The notes under the pieces are model-generated. The model was given only the letters and a program-made list of their open reading frames with translations, was not told where the DNA came from and did not search any database. Positions 1 through 8,421 of a stretch of 53,276 bases of DNA are shown in pieces. Position numbers and translations under genes: made by a program. Source of the stretch: an uncultured Acetatifactor sp. (lineage in GTDB: Bacteria > Bacillota > Clostridia > Lachnospirales > Lachnospiraceae); NCBI GenBank assembly GCA_910584435.1, contig CAJUAP010000028.1, positions 1-53,276 of the forward strand. The letters are read 5' to 3'. How positions within the stretch are numbered: the stretch's first letter is position 1; each line of letters opens with the position of its first letter.

Positions 1-81
1 CTTCTCATGTTCCTCGTTTGCAAAAACCATGTGTGTGTTGTTGGCGCTCTGCGCCCCTGCTCTTAACGCTGTGTTGTTCAT
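1..81 (-). CDS. Small protein, N-terminus only (DUF6075-like)
   Basis: An ATG at 81-79 follows an AAGGAGG site (about 87-95) and opens a reading frame that leaves the window after 27 codons. The beginning, MNNTALRAGAQSANNTHMVF, resembles from memory the start of DUF6075 proteins, small proteins of unknown function often carried by integrative elements of Firmicutes. An upstream ATG at 85-83 is in another frame and soon stops. Too little is present to be certain of the family. If right, mobile DNA lies to the left of ppdK. Confidence 0.5.
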   Translation of the reverse strand, partial: MNNTALRAGAQSANNTHMVFANEEHEK

Positions 82-118
82 ACATGAACCTCCTTCATTA
101 AAGATATTGAATAAAAAA

Positions 119-186
119 GGGAACAAACCCCGAAATAGGGTCTATTCCCAAACATCAAACAAGGGAAAGCACTTTGCTTTCCCTTG
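119..186 (-). terminator. Paired hairpins downstream of ppdK
   Basis: Two inverted repeats lie side by side. The one at 160-186 has perfect 10-bp arms (CAAGGGAAAG and its complement) around a 7-nt loop. The one at 119-149 has 12-bp arms with two mismatches. Read leftwards the first is followed by TTTGATGTTT, so it probably ends ppdK transcription. The T-tract is weak. Confidence 0.5.
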
Positions 187-192
187 CAGAAC

Positions 193-319
193 TTATATAT
201 AGACTTTTACCACAATATCCTTAAATCTGTTAGCCTTTGTGTACTCTGGACGTTCAGCCATAAATGCTCTTACATCCTCTCTCGACACCGTTAAGGTACA
301 GAAGTAAATATGTGGTTGT
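193..319 (-). pseudogene. C-terminal gene fragment abutting the ppdK stop
   Basis: Immediately after the ppdK stop the minus strand stays open for about 40 codons and ends with a protein-like C-terminus, LTVSREDVRAFMAERPEY followed by TKANRFKDIVVKVYI. There is no start codon or ribosome site of its own. Upstream the frame runs only into the antisense of ppdK. It looks like the tail of a gene whose body was lost when its DNA was joined to the ppdK 3' end. I do not recognise the family. Confidence 0.4.
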
Positions 320-2950
320 CTAATTCCTCTTGTTGTTAATAGCCGCCTGCGCCGCCGCAAGTTTTGCAATAGGCACCCGGAAGGGTGAACAGGACACATA
401 ATCCAGCCCGATCTTATGACAGAATTCCACGGAGGAAGGATCACCGCCATGCTCGCCGCAGATACCGATATGCAGCTTGGAATTCACCGGCTTTCCAAGT
501 TTGATTGCGGTCTCCATCAATCTGCCCACGCCGCTCTGATCCAGCTTCACAAACGGATCATTCTCGAAAATCTTAGCATCGTAATACGAATTCAGGAACT
601 TACTGGAATCATCTCGTGAGAAGCCAAAGGTCATCTGGGTCAGATCATTGGTTCCAAAGCAGAAGAAATCTGCTTCTGCGGCAATCTCATCCGCAGTCAG
701 CGCTGCCCTTGGAATCTCAATCATGGTTCCCACTTCATAATTCAATGAAATACCTGCCGCCTGAATCTCCACGTCAGCAGTCTCCCTAACCGTTTTCTTA
801 ATATATTTCAATTCCTTCACTTCACAGATCAGCGGAATCATAATCTCCGGTTTTACCTTCCAGTCAGGATGAGCCTTCTGTACATTGATAGCAGCTCTGA
901 TCACAGCCTTCGTCTGCATTCTTGCAATCTCAGGATATGTCACTGCCAGACGGCATCCTCTGTGACCCATCATAGGATTGAACTCATGCAGCCCTTCAAT
1001 GATATTCTTGATTTCTTCCACAGACTTGCCCTGGGCCACTGCCAGCTTCTCAATATCAGCTTCCTCCGTGGGCACAAACTCATGGAGAGGCGGATCAAGG
1101 AAGCGAATCGTTACCGGATATCCACCCAAAGCTTCATACAGCTTCTCAAAGTCCTCCTGCTGGAAAGGAAGTATCTTATCCAGTGCAGTTTCTCTCTCCT
1201 CTGCCGTGTCGGCACAGATCATCTCACGGAATGCAGCAATTCTGCTCTCTTCAAAGAACATATGCTCTGTCCGGCACAGACCGATTCCTTCTGCCCCAAG
1301 CTCCCTTGCCTTTTTCGCATCTGCAGGTGTATCCGCATTGGTACGAACCCTGAGCTTCCTGTATTTGTCCGCCCATGCCATTATACGGCCGAATTCTCCG
1401 GCAATGGTTGCGTCCACCGTAGGAATCTCCTCTCCATAAATATTGCCGGTAGAACCGTCAATGGAGATGAAATCTCCCTCCCTGAACTCTCTTCCTGCCA
1501 GAGTGAATTTCTTATTTGCTTCATCCATAATGATATCGCCGCAGCCGGACACACAGCAGGCACCCATGCCTCGTGCAACCACTGCCGCATGAGAAGTCAT
1601 GCCGCCGCGGACTGTCAGGATTCCCTGTGCAGCCTTCATGCCGGTAATATCTTCGGGAGAAGTCTCCAGACGCACCAGAACTACTTTCTCCCCCTTTGCA
1701 GCCCATTCTTCCGCTTCTTCCGCCGTAAATACCACCTTACCGCAGGCAGCGCCGGGGGAAGCGCCAAGTCCCTTGCCCAAGGGTGTTGCCGCCTTCAATG
1801 CCTTCACATCAAACTGCGGGTGCAGCAGTGTATCCAGATTACGGGGATCGATCATGGCAACTGCCTCTTCCTCCGTCCTCATCCCCTCATCCACCAGATC
1901 GCAGGCAATCTTCAACGCTGCCTGAGCCGTTCTCTTACCGTTTCTGGTCTGCAGCATATACAGCTTCCTGTTCTCAATGGTAAACTCCATATCCTGCATA
2001 TCTCTGTAATGGTTCTCCAGTGTAGCACAGACTTTATTAAACTGCTCGAATACCTCCGGCATTACCTTTGCCATCTCTTCAATCTTCTGCGGTGTGCGGA
2101 CGCCTGCAACCACATCCTCACCCTGTGCGTTCATCAGGAATTCACCCATCAATTTCTTCTCGCCCGTTGCCGGATCTCTGGTAAATGCAACACCTGTGCC
2201 GGACTCATCGGACCAGTTTCCGAATGCCATCATCTGCACATTGACAGCAGTTCCCCAGGAATAGGGAATGTCATTGTCACGACGGTACACATTGGCACGA
2301 GGGTTGTCCCAGGAACGGAACACTGCCTTAATAGCTCCCATCAGCTGCGCCTTGGGGTCATCCGGGAAATCCGCTCCGATTTTCGCCTTATATTCCGCCT
2401 TGAACTGATTTGCCAGCTCCTTCAGATCCGCTGCGGTCAGCTCCACATCCTGCTTTACGCCCCTCTCGGTTTTCATCTTGTCAATCAGCTCTTCAAAATA
2501 TTTCTTGCCGACCTCCATAACCACATCCGAATACATCTGAATAAATCTTCTATAGCAATCCCATGCCCATCTCTCATTGCCGGTCTGAGTTGCAATGGTA
2601 TTCACCACTGTCTCATTCAGGCCCAGATTCAGAATCGTATCCATCATACCCGGCATAGATGCTCTGGCACCGGAACGGACGGAAACAAGCAAAGGATTCC
2701 TGGTATCTCCGAATTTCTTGCCGGTAATCTCTTCCATTTTACCGATATACTCATTAATCTGTCCCTGGATTTCATCATTAATCTGTCTGCCATCCTCATA
2801 ATACTGCGTACATGCCTCAGTGGTAATCGTAAACCCCTGAGGTACAGGCAGCCCTAAGTTGGTCATTTCCGCCAGGTTGGCGCCTTTACCGCCCAAAAGC
2901 TCACGCATATCAGCGTTGCCTTCCGTAAACAAATAAACCCATTTTTTCAT
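320..2950 (-). CDS. ppdK: Pyruvate, phosphate dikinase
   Basis: Cytoplasmic PPDK interconverts pyruvate, ATP and phosphate with phosphoenolpyruvate, AMP and diphosphate; in clostridia it can serve glycolysis. The 876-residue length matches the classical clostridial enzyme. In order one sees the N-terminal nucleotide-binding domain (KGANLAEMTNLGLPVPQGF near residue 25), the swivelling phosphohistidine domain (GGMTSHAAVVARGMG, catalytic His about 454) and the C-terminal PEP/pyruvate barrel (FGTNDLTQMTFGFSRDD, then GICGEHGGDP with its conserved Cys near 830). The ATG is preceded by a purine-rich GGAAGGGAAAGGAAA stretch. Divergent from the ABC-F gene and apparently monocistronic. Confidence 0.97.
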   Translation of the reverse strand: MKKWVYLFTEGNADMRELLGGKGANLAEMTNLGLPVPQGFTITTEACTQYYEDGRQINDEIQGQINEYIGKMEEITGKKFGDTRNPLLVSVRSGARASMPGMMDTILNLGLNETVVNTIATQTGNERWAWDCYRRFIQMYSDVVMEVGKKYFEELIDKMKTERGVKQDVELTAADLKELANQFKAEYKAKIGADFPDDPKAQLMGAIKAVFRSWDNPRANVYRRDNDIPYSWGTAVNVQMMAFGNWSDESGTGVAFTRDPATGEKKLMGEFLMNAQGEDVVAGVRTPQKIEEMAKVMPEVFEQFNKVCATLENHYRDMQDMEFTIENRKLYMLQTRNGKRTAQAALKIACDLVDEGMRTEEEAVAMIDPRNLDTLLHPQFDVKALKAATPLGKGLGASPGAACGKVVFTAEEAEEWAAKGEKVVLVRLETSPEDITGMKAAQGILTVRGGMTSHAAVVARGMGACCVSGCGDIIMDEANKKFTLAGREFREGDFISIDGSTGNIYGEEIPTVDATIAGEFGRIMAWADKYRKLRVRTNADTPADAKKARELGAEGIGLCRTEHMFFEESRIAAFREMICADTAEERETALDKILPFQQEDFEKLYEALGGYPVTIRFLDPPLHEFVPTEEADIEKLAVAQGKSVEEIKNIIEGLHEFNPMMGHRGCRLAVTYPEIARMQTKAVIRAAINVQKAHPDWKVKPEIMIPLICEVKELKYIKKTVRETADVEIQAAGISLNYEVGTMIEIPRAALTADEIAAEADFFCFGTNDLTQMTFGFSRDDSSKFLNSYYDAKIFENDPFVKLDQSGVGRLMETAIKLGKPVNSKLHIGICGEHGGDPSSVEFCHKIGLDYVSCSPFRVPIAKLAAAQAAINNKRN

Positions 2951-3018
2951 ATTCGTCTATTTCCTTTCCCTTCCTCAATCTCTGGTACTTTGATTTCAGA
3001 TATGCTTCTTATTGTTAC

Positions 3019-3047
3019 AATTTACCAGAGGAATGTACAAACGTCAA
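3019..3047 (-). promoter_or_regulatory. Candidate promoter of ppdK
   Basis: Reading leftwards, TTGACG (3047-3042) and TAAATT (3024-3019) are 17 bp apart, about 70 nt upstream of the ppdK start. The -10 is a weak match, so this is tentative. Confidence 0.4.
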
Positions 3048-3091
3048 GAAGTATTTGACAAAAAAGCAAAATTGTAAATCCTTCTTTTCTC

Positions 3092-3119
3092 TTGAAAAAA
3101 CAAGAATTTTATGTATAAT
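3092..3119 (+). promoter_or_regulatory. Promoter of the ABC-F gene
   Basis: TTGAAA (3092-3097) and TATAAT (3114-3119) are 16 bp apart. Transcription would start near 3126, giving a leader of about 230 nt before the ABC-F start. The leader holds small hairpins (GCAGAG/CTCTGC at 3298-3313) and a 20-codon open frame at 3293-3355 whose stop overlaps the ABC-F ribosome site. That short frame has no good ribosome site of its own. Confidence 0.6.
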
Positions 3120-3356
3120 AGTTTATACTGACGATTGCTGAAATTTTCCCTGCCGCCTGACCCACGAGCGGCAGTCACTATGAGTCGGCAGCAGCTTTTA
3201 TCGTTACCGCTCTTGAGTATCAGCGGCGTCCGCACAGAAATACAGTTTTAACTTCGCGGATGCGCTGCCCAAACCGTTACCGATCACCAGGTATGATGCA
3301 GAGATGCCTCTGCGAAACCAAATTCAAAATTGAAACAAAAAACCGGGAGGTATGAT

Positions 3357-5000
3357 ATGATAAGCGCAAACAATGTAACCCTGCGTATTGGAAAAAAAGC
3401 ATTATTTGAAGACATAAACATTAAATTTACAGAGGGCAACTGCTATGGATTAATCGGTGCAAACGGCGCCGGGAAATCTACTTTCCTGAAGATTCTGGAT
3501 GGCAGACTGGAGACCACCAAGGGCGATGTTACTATCACCCCCGGACAGCGGCTCTCCGTTCTGGAACAGGATCATTTTAAATATGATGACTGTATTGTTA
3601 TGGACACCGTTATCATGGGCAATGAACGGCTGTATCAGATTATGAAGGAAAAAGACGCCATCTATGCGAAAGAAGATTTCACCGATGAAGACGGTATCCG
3701 CGCCAGCGAATTGGAAGGCGAATTTGCGGAAATGGACGGCTGGGAGGCAGAATCCAATGCCGCCATGCTGCTCAATGGCCTTGGCATCTCACCGGAATTG
3801 CATTATTCCCTCATGAAAGATCTGGATGGCAGTATCAAGGTAAAAGTGCTGCTGGCAAAAGCGCTGTTCGGCAACCCTGACATTCTGCTGCTGGACGAGC
3901 CCACCAACCATCTGGATCTGGATGCCATTGCATGGCTGGAAGATTTCCTCATTGACTTTGAGAATACGGTCATCGTAGTCTCCCATGACCGCTATTTTCT
4001 GAATAAGGTATGTACCCACACTGCCGATATCGACTACGGCAAAATCCAGCTCTATGCAGGCAATTATGATTTCTGGTACGAATCCAGCCAGCTGCTCATC
4101 CGGCAGATGAAGGAAGCCAACAAGAAAAAGGAAGAAAAAATCAAGGAGCTGCAGGAATTCATTTCCCGCTTCTCTGCCAACGCATCCAAGTCCAAACAGG
4201 CAACTTCCAGGAAACGCGCCCTGGAGAAAATAGAACTGGATGAAATCAAACCTTCCAGCCGCAAATATCCCTATATTGACTTCCGCCCTGACCGTGAGAT
4301 CGGCAACGAAGTACTCACTGTAGAGCATCTGTCCAAAACCATCAACGGTGTGAAAATATTGGATGATATTTCCTTTATTATGGGGCATGAGGATAAAATA
4401 GCTTTCGTGGGCAGCCAGGAACTTGCCAAGACCACATTGTTCCGGATTCTTATGGGCGAGCTGGAACCGGACGAAGGAACCGTCAAATGGGGTGTAACTA
4501 CCTCCCAGGCTTACTTCCCCAAGGACAGTACGGCAGAATTTGACAACGATCTGACGATTGTCGACTGGCTGACCGGCTACTCTCCCGTAAAGGATGTAAC
4601 TTACGTCCGCGGTTTCCTGGGACGTATGCTGTTCGCCGGTGAAGATGGCGTGAAGAAAGTAAAAGTACTCTCCGGCGGTGAAAAAGTACGCTGTCTGCTT
4701 TCCAAGATGATGATCAGCGGCGCCAACTGCCTTGTGTTAGATGAGCCCACCAACCACCTGGACATGGAATCCATCACTGCTTTGAACAATGGATTAATTA
4801 AATTTCCCGGAGTGGCGCTGTTCTCCTGCCATGACCATCAATTTGTGCAGACCACTGCCAACCGTATCATAGAGATTCTGCCGGACGGCCATATCATTGA
4901 CAAGATTACCACCTATGACGAATATCTGGCAAATGATGAGATGGCCAGAAAACGGACTGCTGTCACCGACCATAAGGAAGAGGACGAAGATTATGAATAA
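3357..5000 (+). CDS. ABC-F family ATPase, YbiT-like
   Basis: Soluble protein of two ABC ATPase domains without membrane segments; ABC-F proteins act on the ribosome. NBD1 has a normal Walker A (GANGAGKST, about residue 40), a signature near 165 and Walker B with LLLDEPTNHLDLD. A charged linker with FSANASKSKQATSRK follows. NBD2 keeps LSGGEKVR and LVLDEPTNHLDMES, but its Walker A reads GSQELAKTT instead of GxxxxGKT, and its switch is SCHDHQF. Sequence order and linker match E. coli YbiT closely. The ATG at 3357 is used because GGGAGG lies 6 nt upstream; an upstream TTG lacks such a site. The stop overlaps the next gene by 8 nt. The 230-nt leader may be regulatory. Confidence 0.9.
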   Translation: MISANNVTLRIGKKALFEDINIKFTEGNCYGLIGANGAGKSTFLKILDGRLETTKGDVTITPGQRLSVLEQDHFKYDDCIVMDTVIMGNERLYQIMKEKDAIYAKEDFTDEDGIRASELEGEFAEMDGWEAESNAAMLLNGLGISPELHYSLMKDLDGSIKVKVLLAKALFGNPDILLLDEPTNHLDLDAIAWLEDFLIDFENTVIVVSHDRYFLNKVCTHTADIDYGKIQLYAGNYDFWYESSQLLIRQMKEANKKKEEKIKELQEFISRFSANASKSKQATSRKRALEKIELDEIKPSSRKYPYIDFRPDREIGNEVLTVEHLSKTINGVKILDDISFIMGHEDKIAFVGSQELAKTTLFRILMGELEPDEGTVKWGVTTSQAYFPKDSTAEFDNDLTIVDWLTGYSPVKDVTYVRGFLGRMLFAGEDGVKKVKVLSGGEKVRCLLSKMMISGANCLVLDEPTNHLDMESITALNNGLIKFPGVALFSCHDHQFVQTTANRIIEILPDGHIIDKITTYDEYLANDEMARKRTAVTDHKEEDEDYE

Positions 5001-5922
5001 ATCAATCCGTTCCCACGGGGGCTTTCCCCGCGGGACACTTCCTCCCGTGGATCTGCATGTACATTCCAACCGTTCCGACGGTACCTTCTCTCCCTCCCAA
5101 TTAGTAGATTATGCCATAGAAAAAGGACTGGCCGCATTTGCCCTCACAGACCATGATACCATAGACGGGCTGGACGAAGCCATATCCTATGCGGAAAGCC
5201 TGACATCCCGGCATTGTCCGGATTCTTCCGCTCTGGAAGTCATACCCGGCATTGAATTTTCTACGGAATATCAAGGACAGGATGTGCACATTGTGGGATT
5301 ATATATCGACTATCACAACGAAGCATTTCAAAAGCAATTACAGGAATTTGTGTCATCCAGAGAATCCAGAAACCGCAAAATGTGCCTCTTACTCCAGGAA
5401 CACGGCATACATGTGACCTACGAGGATCTCCTGGCGGAATTCCCCGATGCCGTAATCACGAGAGCACATTATGCAAAATATATGCTCAACCACGGCTATA
5501 TCAAAAGCATGAAAGAAGCATTTGAACGTTATATTGACGACCATGGCCCCTGTTATGTTCCCCGTGAAAAAGTGACACCCGGACAGGCCGTAAAACTCAT
5601 CTTAGCCGCAGATGGTATCCCCATCCTGGCACATCCCATTCTCTATCGCATGAGCGATGATCGGTTAGACACTTTGACTGCAGCATTAAAAGAGGCCGGA
5701 CTAATAGGAATAGAAGCCATTTACAGCACCTATACCCCTGCAGAAGAACGCCAGATACGCGCACTGGCAGTCAAATATCATCTGCTCATCAGCGGCGGCA
5801 GCGATTTCCATGGCAGCAATAAACCTGGTCTGGATCTGGCCGTCGGCTATGGCAGACTGTTCGTTCCCTATTCGGTGCTGCAGAATCTGAAAAATATCCG
5901 CAGTTCTGCCTCCAATACGTGA
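4993..5922 (+). CDS. PHP-domain phosphoesterase (RNase AM / TrpH-like)
   Basis: Metal-dependent phosphoesterase of the PHP superfamily, 309 residues. Motif I is DLHVHSNRSDGTFSP, motif II ALTDHDTIDG, then EVIPGIEFSTEY, a mid-protein helical insert, AHPILY and the closing GGSDFHGSNKPG. Together these supply the His/Asp/Glu ligands of a trinuclear metal site. Relatives include E. coli RNase AM (YciV), which trims 5' ends of RNA, so an RNA or nucleotide substrate is likely but not proven. The start ATG lies inside the last codons of the ABC-F gene (ATGAATAA overlap), implying translational coupling. A strong hairpin follows. Confidence 0.88.
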   Translation: MNKSIRSHGGFPRGTLPPVDLHVHSNRSDGTFSPSQLVDYAIEKGLAAFALTDHDTIDGLDEAISYAESLTSRHCPDSSALEVIPGIEFSTEYQGQDVHIVGLYIDYHNEAFQKQLQEFVSSRESRNRKMCLLLQEHGIHVTYEDLLAEFPDAVITRAHYAKYMLNHGYIKSMKEAFERYIDDHGPCYVPREKVTPGQAVKLILAADGIPILAHPILYRMSDDRLDTLTAALKEAGLIGIEAIYSTYTPAEERQIRALAVKYHLLISGGSDFHGSNKPGLDLAVGYGRLFVPYSVLQNLKNIRSSASNT

Positions 5923-5925
5923 ATA

Positions 5926-5967
5926 GATAGTTATGGCTTTCGTTACTTCCCGAAAGCCATAACTATC
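5926..5967 (+). terminator. Strong hairpin after the PHP gene
   Basis: Perfect 17-bp inverted repeat (arms 5926-5942 and 5951-5967) with an 8-nt loop, starting 3 nt after the PHP stop. The following T-run is weak, so it may act as a terminator or as an RNA-stabilising end. Confidence 0.7.
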
Positions 5968-5995
5968 TTAAAAATCATTCCCTCCGGCATCATGC

Positions 5996-6020
5996 TTACT
6001 GTTCACTCCATTCACAGTAA
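5996..6020. repeat. Short intergenic inverted repeat, type 2
   Basis: TTACTGT and ACAGTAA arms surround TCACTCCATTC. The 16-bp string CCATTCACAGTAACAA recurs at about 32688-32703, also between genes. Nearby, AAGCCTTC and GAAGGCTT form another small hairpin at about 6023-6041. Confidence 0.5.
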
Positions 6021-6063
6021 CAAGCCTTCGCAGAAGGCTTCAGGCACTGAAATCATTAAGCAT

Positions 6064-6095
6064 GTAACAGTTCAGGCAGGTCGCTGCACTGTTAC
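6064..6095 (-). repeat. 32-bp intergenic palindromic repeat, copy A
   Basis: Twelve-base arms around an 8-base loop. Read on the minus strand: GTAACAGTGCAG, loop CGACCTGC, then CTGAACTGTTAC. The same arms and loop occur at 41030-41061 and 49787-49818. An extra half-site CTGAACTGTTAC lies at 6153-6164, touching the stop of the next gene, so this copy may have been doubled or broken. Confidence 0.75.
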
Positions 6096-6164
6096 ATAAA
6101 ATACACACAAAACTTAAACAGAATGCGTTTTGGCGCATGCAAATCTCGCTGTCTGAACTGTTAC

Positions 6165-6428
6165 TTAAGCCTCCACAATCAGGTATCTGCCGTCGCCGAT
6201 ATCGAATACTTCATCTGCCTCCAGGATTTCATCTCCTGCTGCACCCTCCATATCGATGCCTTCTTCCTCAAAAAACGCAGCAACTTCTTCTGCGGAATTC
6301 ACAACCACTGCCATACATTCTTCCAGAAAGTCTTCCGCTTCCTCCAGCGTTTCCGCCACATTGTCAGGAAACAACTGCTGCTGGTTTTCCAAAAAGCACT
6401 CCAATACTTCGTCATCAAACTGATGCAT
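6165..6428 (-). CDS. Small acidic conserved protein of unknown function
   Basis: An 87-residue, very acidic cytoplasmic protein (over a quarter Asp/Glu) with no membrane segment or cysteine cluster. The body contains FLENQQQLFPDNVAETLEEA, then FLEECMAVVV, and it ends GDGRYLIVEA. I recall similar small proteins in Lachnospiraceae without an established role. The ATG at 6428 follows AAAGGGGGTGGGAAG; a longer frame starting at 6455 lacks a site. Single-gene unit with its own promoter at 6479-6507. Confidence 0.75.
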   Translation of the reverse strand: MHQFDDEVLECFLENQQQLFPDNVAETLEEAEDFLEECMAVVVNSAEEVAAFFEEEGIDMEGAAGDEILEADEVFDIGDGRYLIVEA

Positions 6429-6478
6429 CTTCCCACCCCCTTTCCAAGTAATCACCTTCTAAGCTTCCCTATGCCCAC

Positions 6479-6507
6479 ATCATAATACGATGCTCCGCCC
6501 CTGTCAA
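6479..6507 (-). promoter_or_regulatory. Promoter of the small acidic protein gene
   Basis: On the minus strand TTGACA (6507-6502) and TATGAT (6484-6479) are exactly 17 bp apart, about 50 nt upstream of the start codon. Confidence 0.75.
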
Positions 6508-6599
6508 TATCTTACTCCACTTTTCTACAATTGGTTATAACTTATGATATACATTTTGCAGAGAATCAATCCGTCCGGCATCATAATCCATGCTGCTTT

Positions 6600-7259
6600 T
6601 TACACATACTGCAGCAATTCCATAGGATGTGCGATAACCGCATCCGCGCCGCCCTCTTCCAATTCTTTCCGATCCCGGAATCCCCACAGCGCTCCCAGGG
6701 TAAAAGCTCCTGTACTTTTACCCGTCTTCATATCTGTAGCCGTATCCCCCAGATACAGAACATCCTCCGCTCTCAAATGCAATGTTTCCAGAATTCGGAA
6801 TGCGCCTTCCGGGCTTGGTTTGATCGGCACATGCTCCATCTGGCCCTGAATCATGTCAAAATAGCCCTTACCGAAAAGGGACTCTGCCACATTGATTGTT
6901 TCCGCATGAGGTTTATTGGAGAGCACCGCTATCCGTATTCCCCGCTCCTTCAATACCGCCAGCAGTTCGCAGATTCCCTCATAAGGCCGTACCTGATACA
7001 TGCAATTATCCCGGAAGATTTCTTTATATAATGCAAAAGCTTCTTCAAAATGCGTCAGATCCTTGTCTCCGCCTGCAGTCAACGCTCGTTTTACCAGATT
7101 AGCCGCTCCATCCCCCACAAAATAATAATACTGCTCCACACTAAAAGGTCCATAGCCAAAAGGCGCCACTGCCCTGTCCCCACAGTACTTTATACTATGT
7201 ATGGAATCGGAAAGAGTTCCGTCCAAATCAAAAATTACCGCCTTCTTTTCTTCACTCAT
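6600..7259 (-). CDS. HAD-family phosphatase (phosphoglycolate phosphatase-like)
   Basis: A 219-residue HAD hydrolase. Motif I DLDGTLSDS near residue 10 supplies the nucleophile Asp, motif II is LSNK (about 116), a Lys lies in KPSPEG, and motif IV is LYLGDTATDM. The helical cap between motifs I and II is of the Gph/PGP type, so likely substrates are small phosphate esters such as phosphoglycolate or a nucleotide; the true substrate is unknown. CGGAGG lies 4 nt before the ATG. It follows maf after a repeat array and may be transcribed with it. Confidence 0.85.
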   Translation of the reverse strand: MSEEKKAVIFDLDGTLSDSIHSIKYCGDRAVAPFGYGPFSVEQYYYFVGDGAANLVKRALTAGGDKDLTHFEEAFALYKEIFRDNCMYQVRPYEGICELLAVLKERGIRIAVLSNKPHAETINVAESLFGKGYFDMIQGQMEHVPIKPSPEGAFRILETLHLRAEDVLYLGDTATDMKTGKSTGAFTLGALWGFRDRKELEEGGADAVIAHPMELLQYV

Positions 7260-7317
7260 ACTGCCTCCGTTCCTTTATCCTATAAAACCCTTTTTAATAT
7301 GAATTCCATTATCCCAT

Positions 7318-7537
7318 CAGTTCCTTCATCCTGATCAGTTCCTTCATCCTGATAAATCCCTTATCCTGCCAGTTCCTTCATCCTGATAAGTTCCTTCATC
7401 CTGTCAGTTCCTTCATCCTGATCAGTTCCTTCATCCTGTCAGTTCCTTCATCCTGTCAGTTCCTTCATCCTGATCAGTTCCTTCATCCTGTCAGTTCCTT
7501 CATCCTGATAAATCCCTTATCCTGTCAGTTCCTTCAT
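7318..7537. repeat. Minisatellite derived from the 3' end of maf
   Basis: About 13 tandem units of 17-18 bp, core CAGTTCCTTCATCCTG plus T or AT, with two diverged units containing AAATCCCTTATCCTG. The rightmost units are the last codons of maf itself (MKELTG and stop), so the array looks like repeated duplication of the gene end into the intergenic region. Unit lengths vary between 17 and 18 bp, so reading frame is not kept. Confidence 0.9.
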
Positions 7538-8104
7538 CTCCTGGTATAATCTGCCCACAGGCAGTCCCACCACATTATGATAATCCCCTTCAATTCCTCT
7601 GATGTATCTGGCACACAGACCCTGAATCCCATAGGCTCCTGCTTTATCCAGACAATCTCCTGAAGCCACATAGTCTGCAATCTCCTGCTGCGTCATGGGA
7701 TAAAAGTCCACCTTCGTCATCTCGTGGAAAATACGCTGCCGTACCTGGGCAGCACTCATCCCCCCGGTCCGATACAGCAGTGTCACCCCGGTATACACCT
7801 CATGGCTTCTTCCTGAAAGCCTTTCCAGCATACGGACTGCATCCTTCTCGCCGGAAGGCTTCCCAAGTATCCGTCCATCTGCCGACACCACCGTATCCGA
7901 CCCAATCACCAGCACATCCTCCGTACAGGTAAGGGTTTCCAGCACCACTTCCGCTTTCTGTCTTGACAGCTCTTCTACCACAAGCCCAGGCTCCACAGCA
8001 ATTGTCTTTTCTTCCACATGGCTCACCGACACCTCAAAAGCAAGCCCAATCTGCTCCAGCAGCTCCCGTCTGCGGGGCGATGCCGATGCAAGTACAATTT
8101 TCAT
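7517..8104 (-). CDS. maf: Maf-family nucleotide pyrophosphatase
   Basis: Maf proteins hydrolyse non-canonical or modified nucleoside triphosphates to monophosphates and are linked to septum control. The 195-residue length is typical. The N-terminal LASASPRRRELLEQIG binds phosphate, followed by EEKT, SRQKAE, VIGSDTVV with the catalytic Asp, LGKPSGEKDA and SGRSHEVYTGV; DKAGAYGIQG is the C-terminal signature. The DTV and SASPRR motifs suit a dTTP/UTP-type house-cleaning enzyme. The ATG at 8104 follows GGGGAGG by 6 nt. The last codons have seeded the downstream minisatellite. Confidence 0.93.
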   Translation of the reverse strand: MKIVLASASPRRRELLEQIGLAFEVSVSHVEEKTIAVEPGLVVEELSRQKAEVVLETLTCTEDVLVIGSDTVVSADGRILGKPSGEKDAVRMLERLSGRSHEVYTGVTLLYRTGGMSAAQVRQRIFHEMTKVDFYPMTQQEIADYVASGDCLDKAGAYGIQGLCARYIRGIEGDYHNVVGLPVGRLYQEMKELTG

Positions 8105-8137
8105 CTGATTCCTCCCCTTCTCCGCCATTTTCTCCGT

Positions 8138-8410
8138 TTATTCCCACAGGCAATGCTCCATATGCCGCAAAAGCCCAGTACTCTGGCATCCCTTGGACAC
8201 ATTATGTTCTACAGTATTGCAAGCTTCCAAATCCATTTCAAAAACCAGATCCATATCCTTTATCTTCCCATAATCGCTCATATTTGTAGGAATAAATCCT
8301 GCATAGCGATACCCCTTTGCGGCATATTGATCGATAATGGCCCTATGCTCTTCTGATTTCGCACCACAGAATTTACCGATATGGACATTCACATACTCAT
8401 ACTTTTTCAT
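8138..8410 (-). CDS. DUF4177-like small protein
   Basis: Ninety residues. The first two thirds (KKYEYVNVHIG, AAKGYRYAGFIPTN, MDLVFE) match the pattern of DUF4177 proteins, small alpha/beta proteins of unknown function. The last 30 residues (after VFEMDLEACNTVEH) go beyond the usual end of that family and may be acquired or frame-shifted. GGAGG lies 5-7 nt before the ATG at 8410. It starts right after ppk1 and is presumably co-transcribed with it. Confidence 0.7.
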   Translation of the reverse strand: MKKYEYVNVHIGKFCGAKSEEHRAIIDQYAAKGYRYAGFIPTNMSDYGKIKDMDLVFEMDLEACNTVEHNVSKGCQSTGLLRHMEHCLWE

Positions 8411-8421
8411 TTCATCCTCCA

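Noticed and set aside
869..2857. Long plus-strand open frame of 662 codons
   Set aside because: It is the exact antisense of ppdK, with shadow composition (Cys, His and Ser rich) and no ribosome site.
3044..3235. Minus-strand open frame of 63 codons between ppdK and the ABC-F gene
   Set aside because: It lies across both divergent promoters and lacks a ribosome site.
7318..7537. CRISPR array
   Set aside because: Units are contiguous with no unique spacers, and they derive from the maf gene end.
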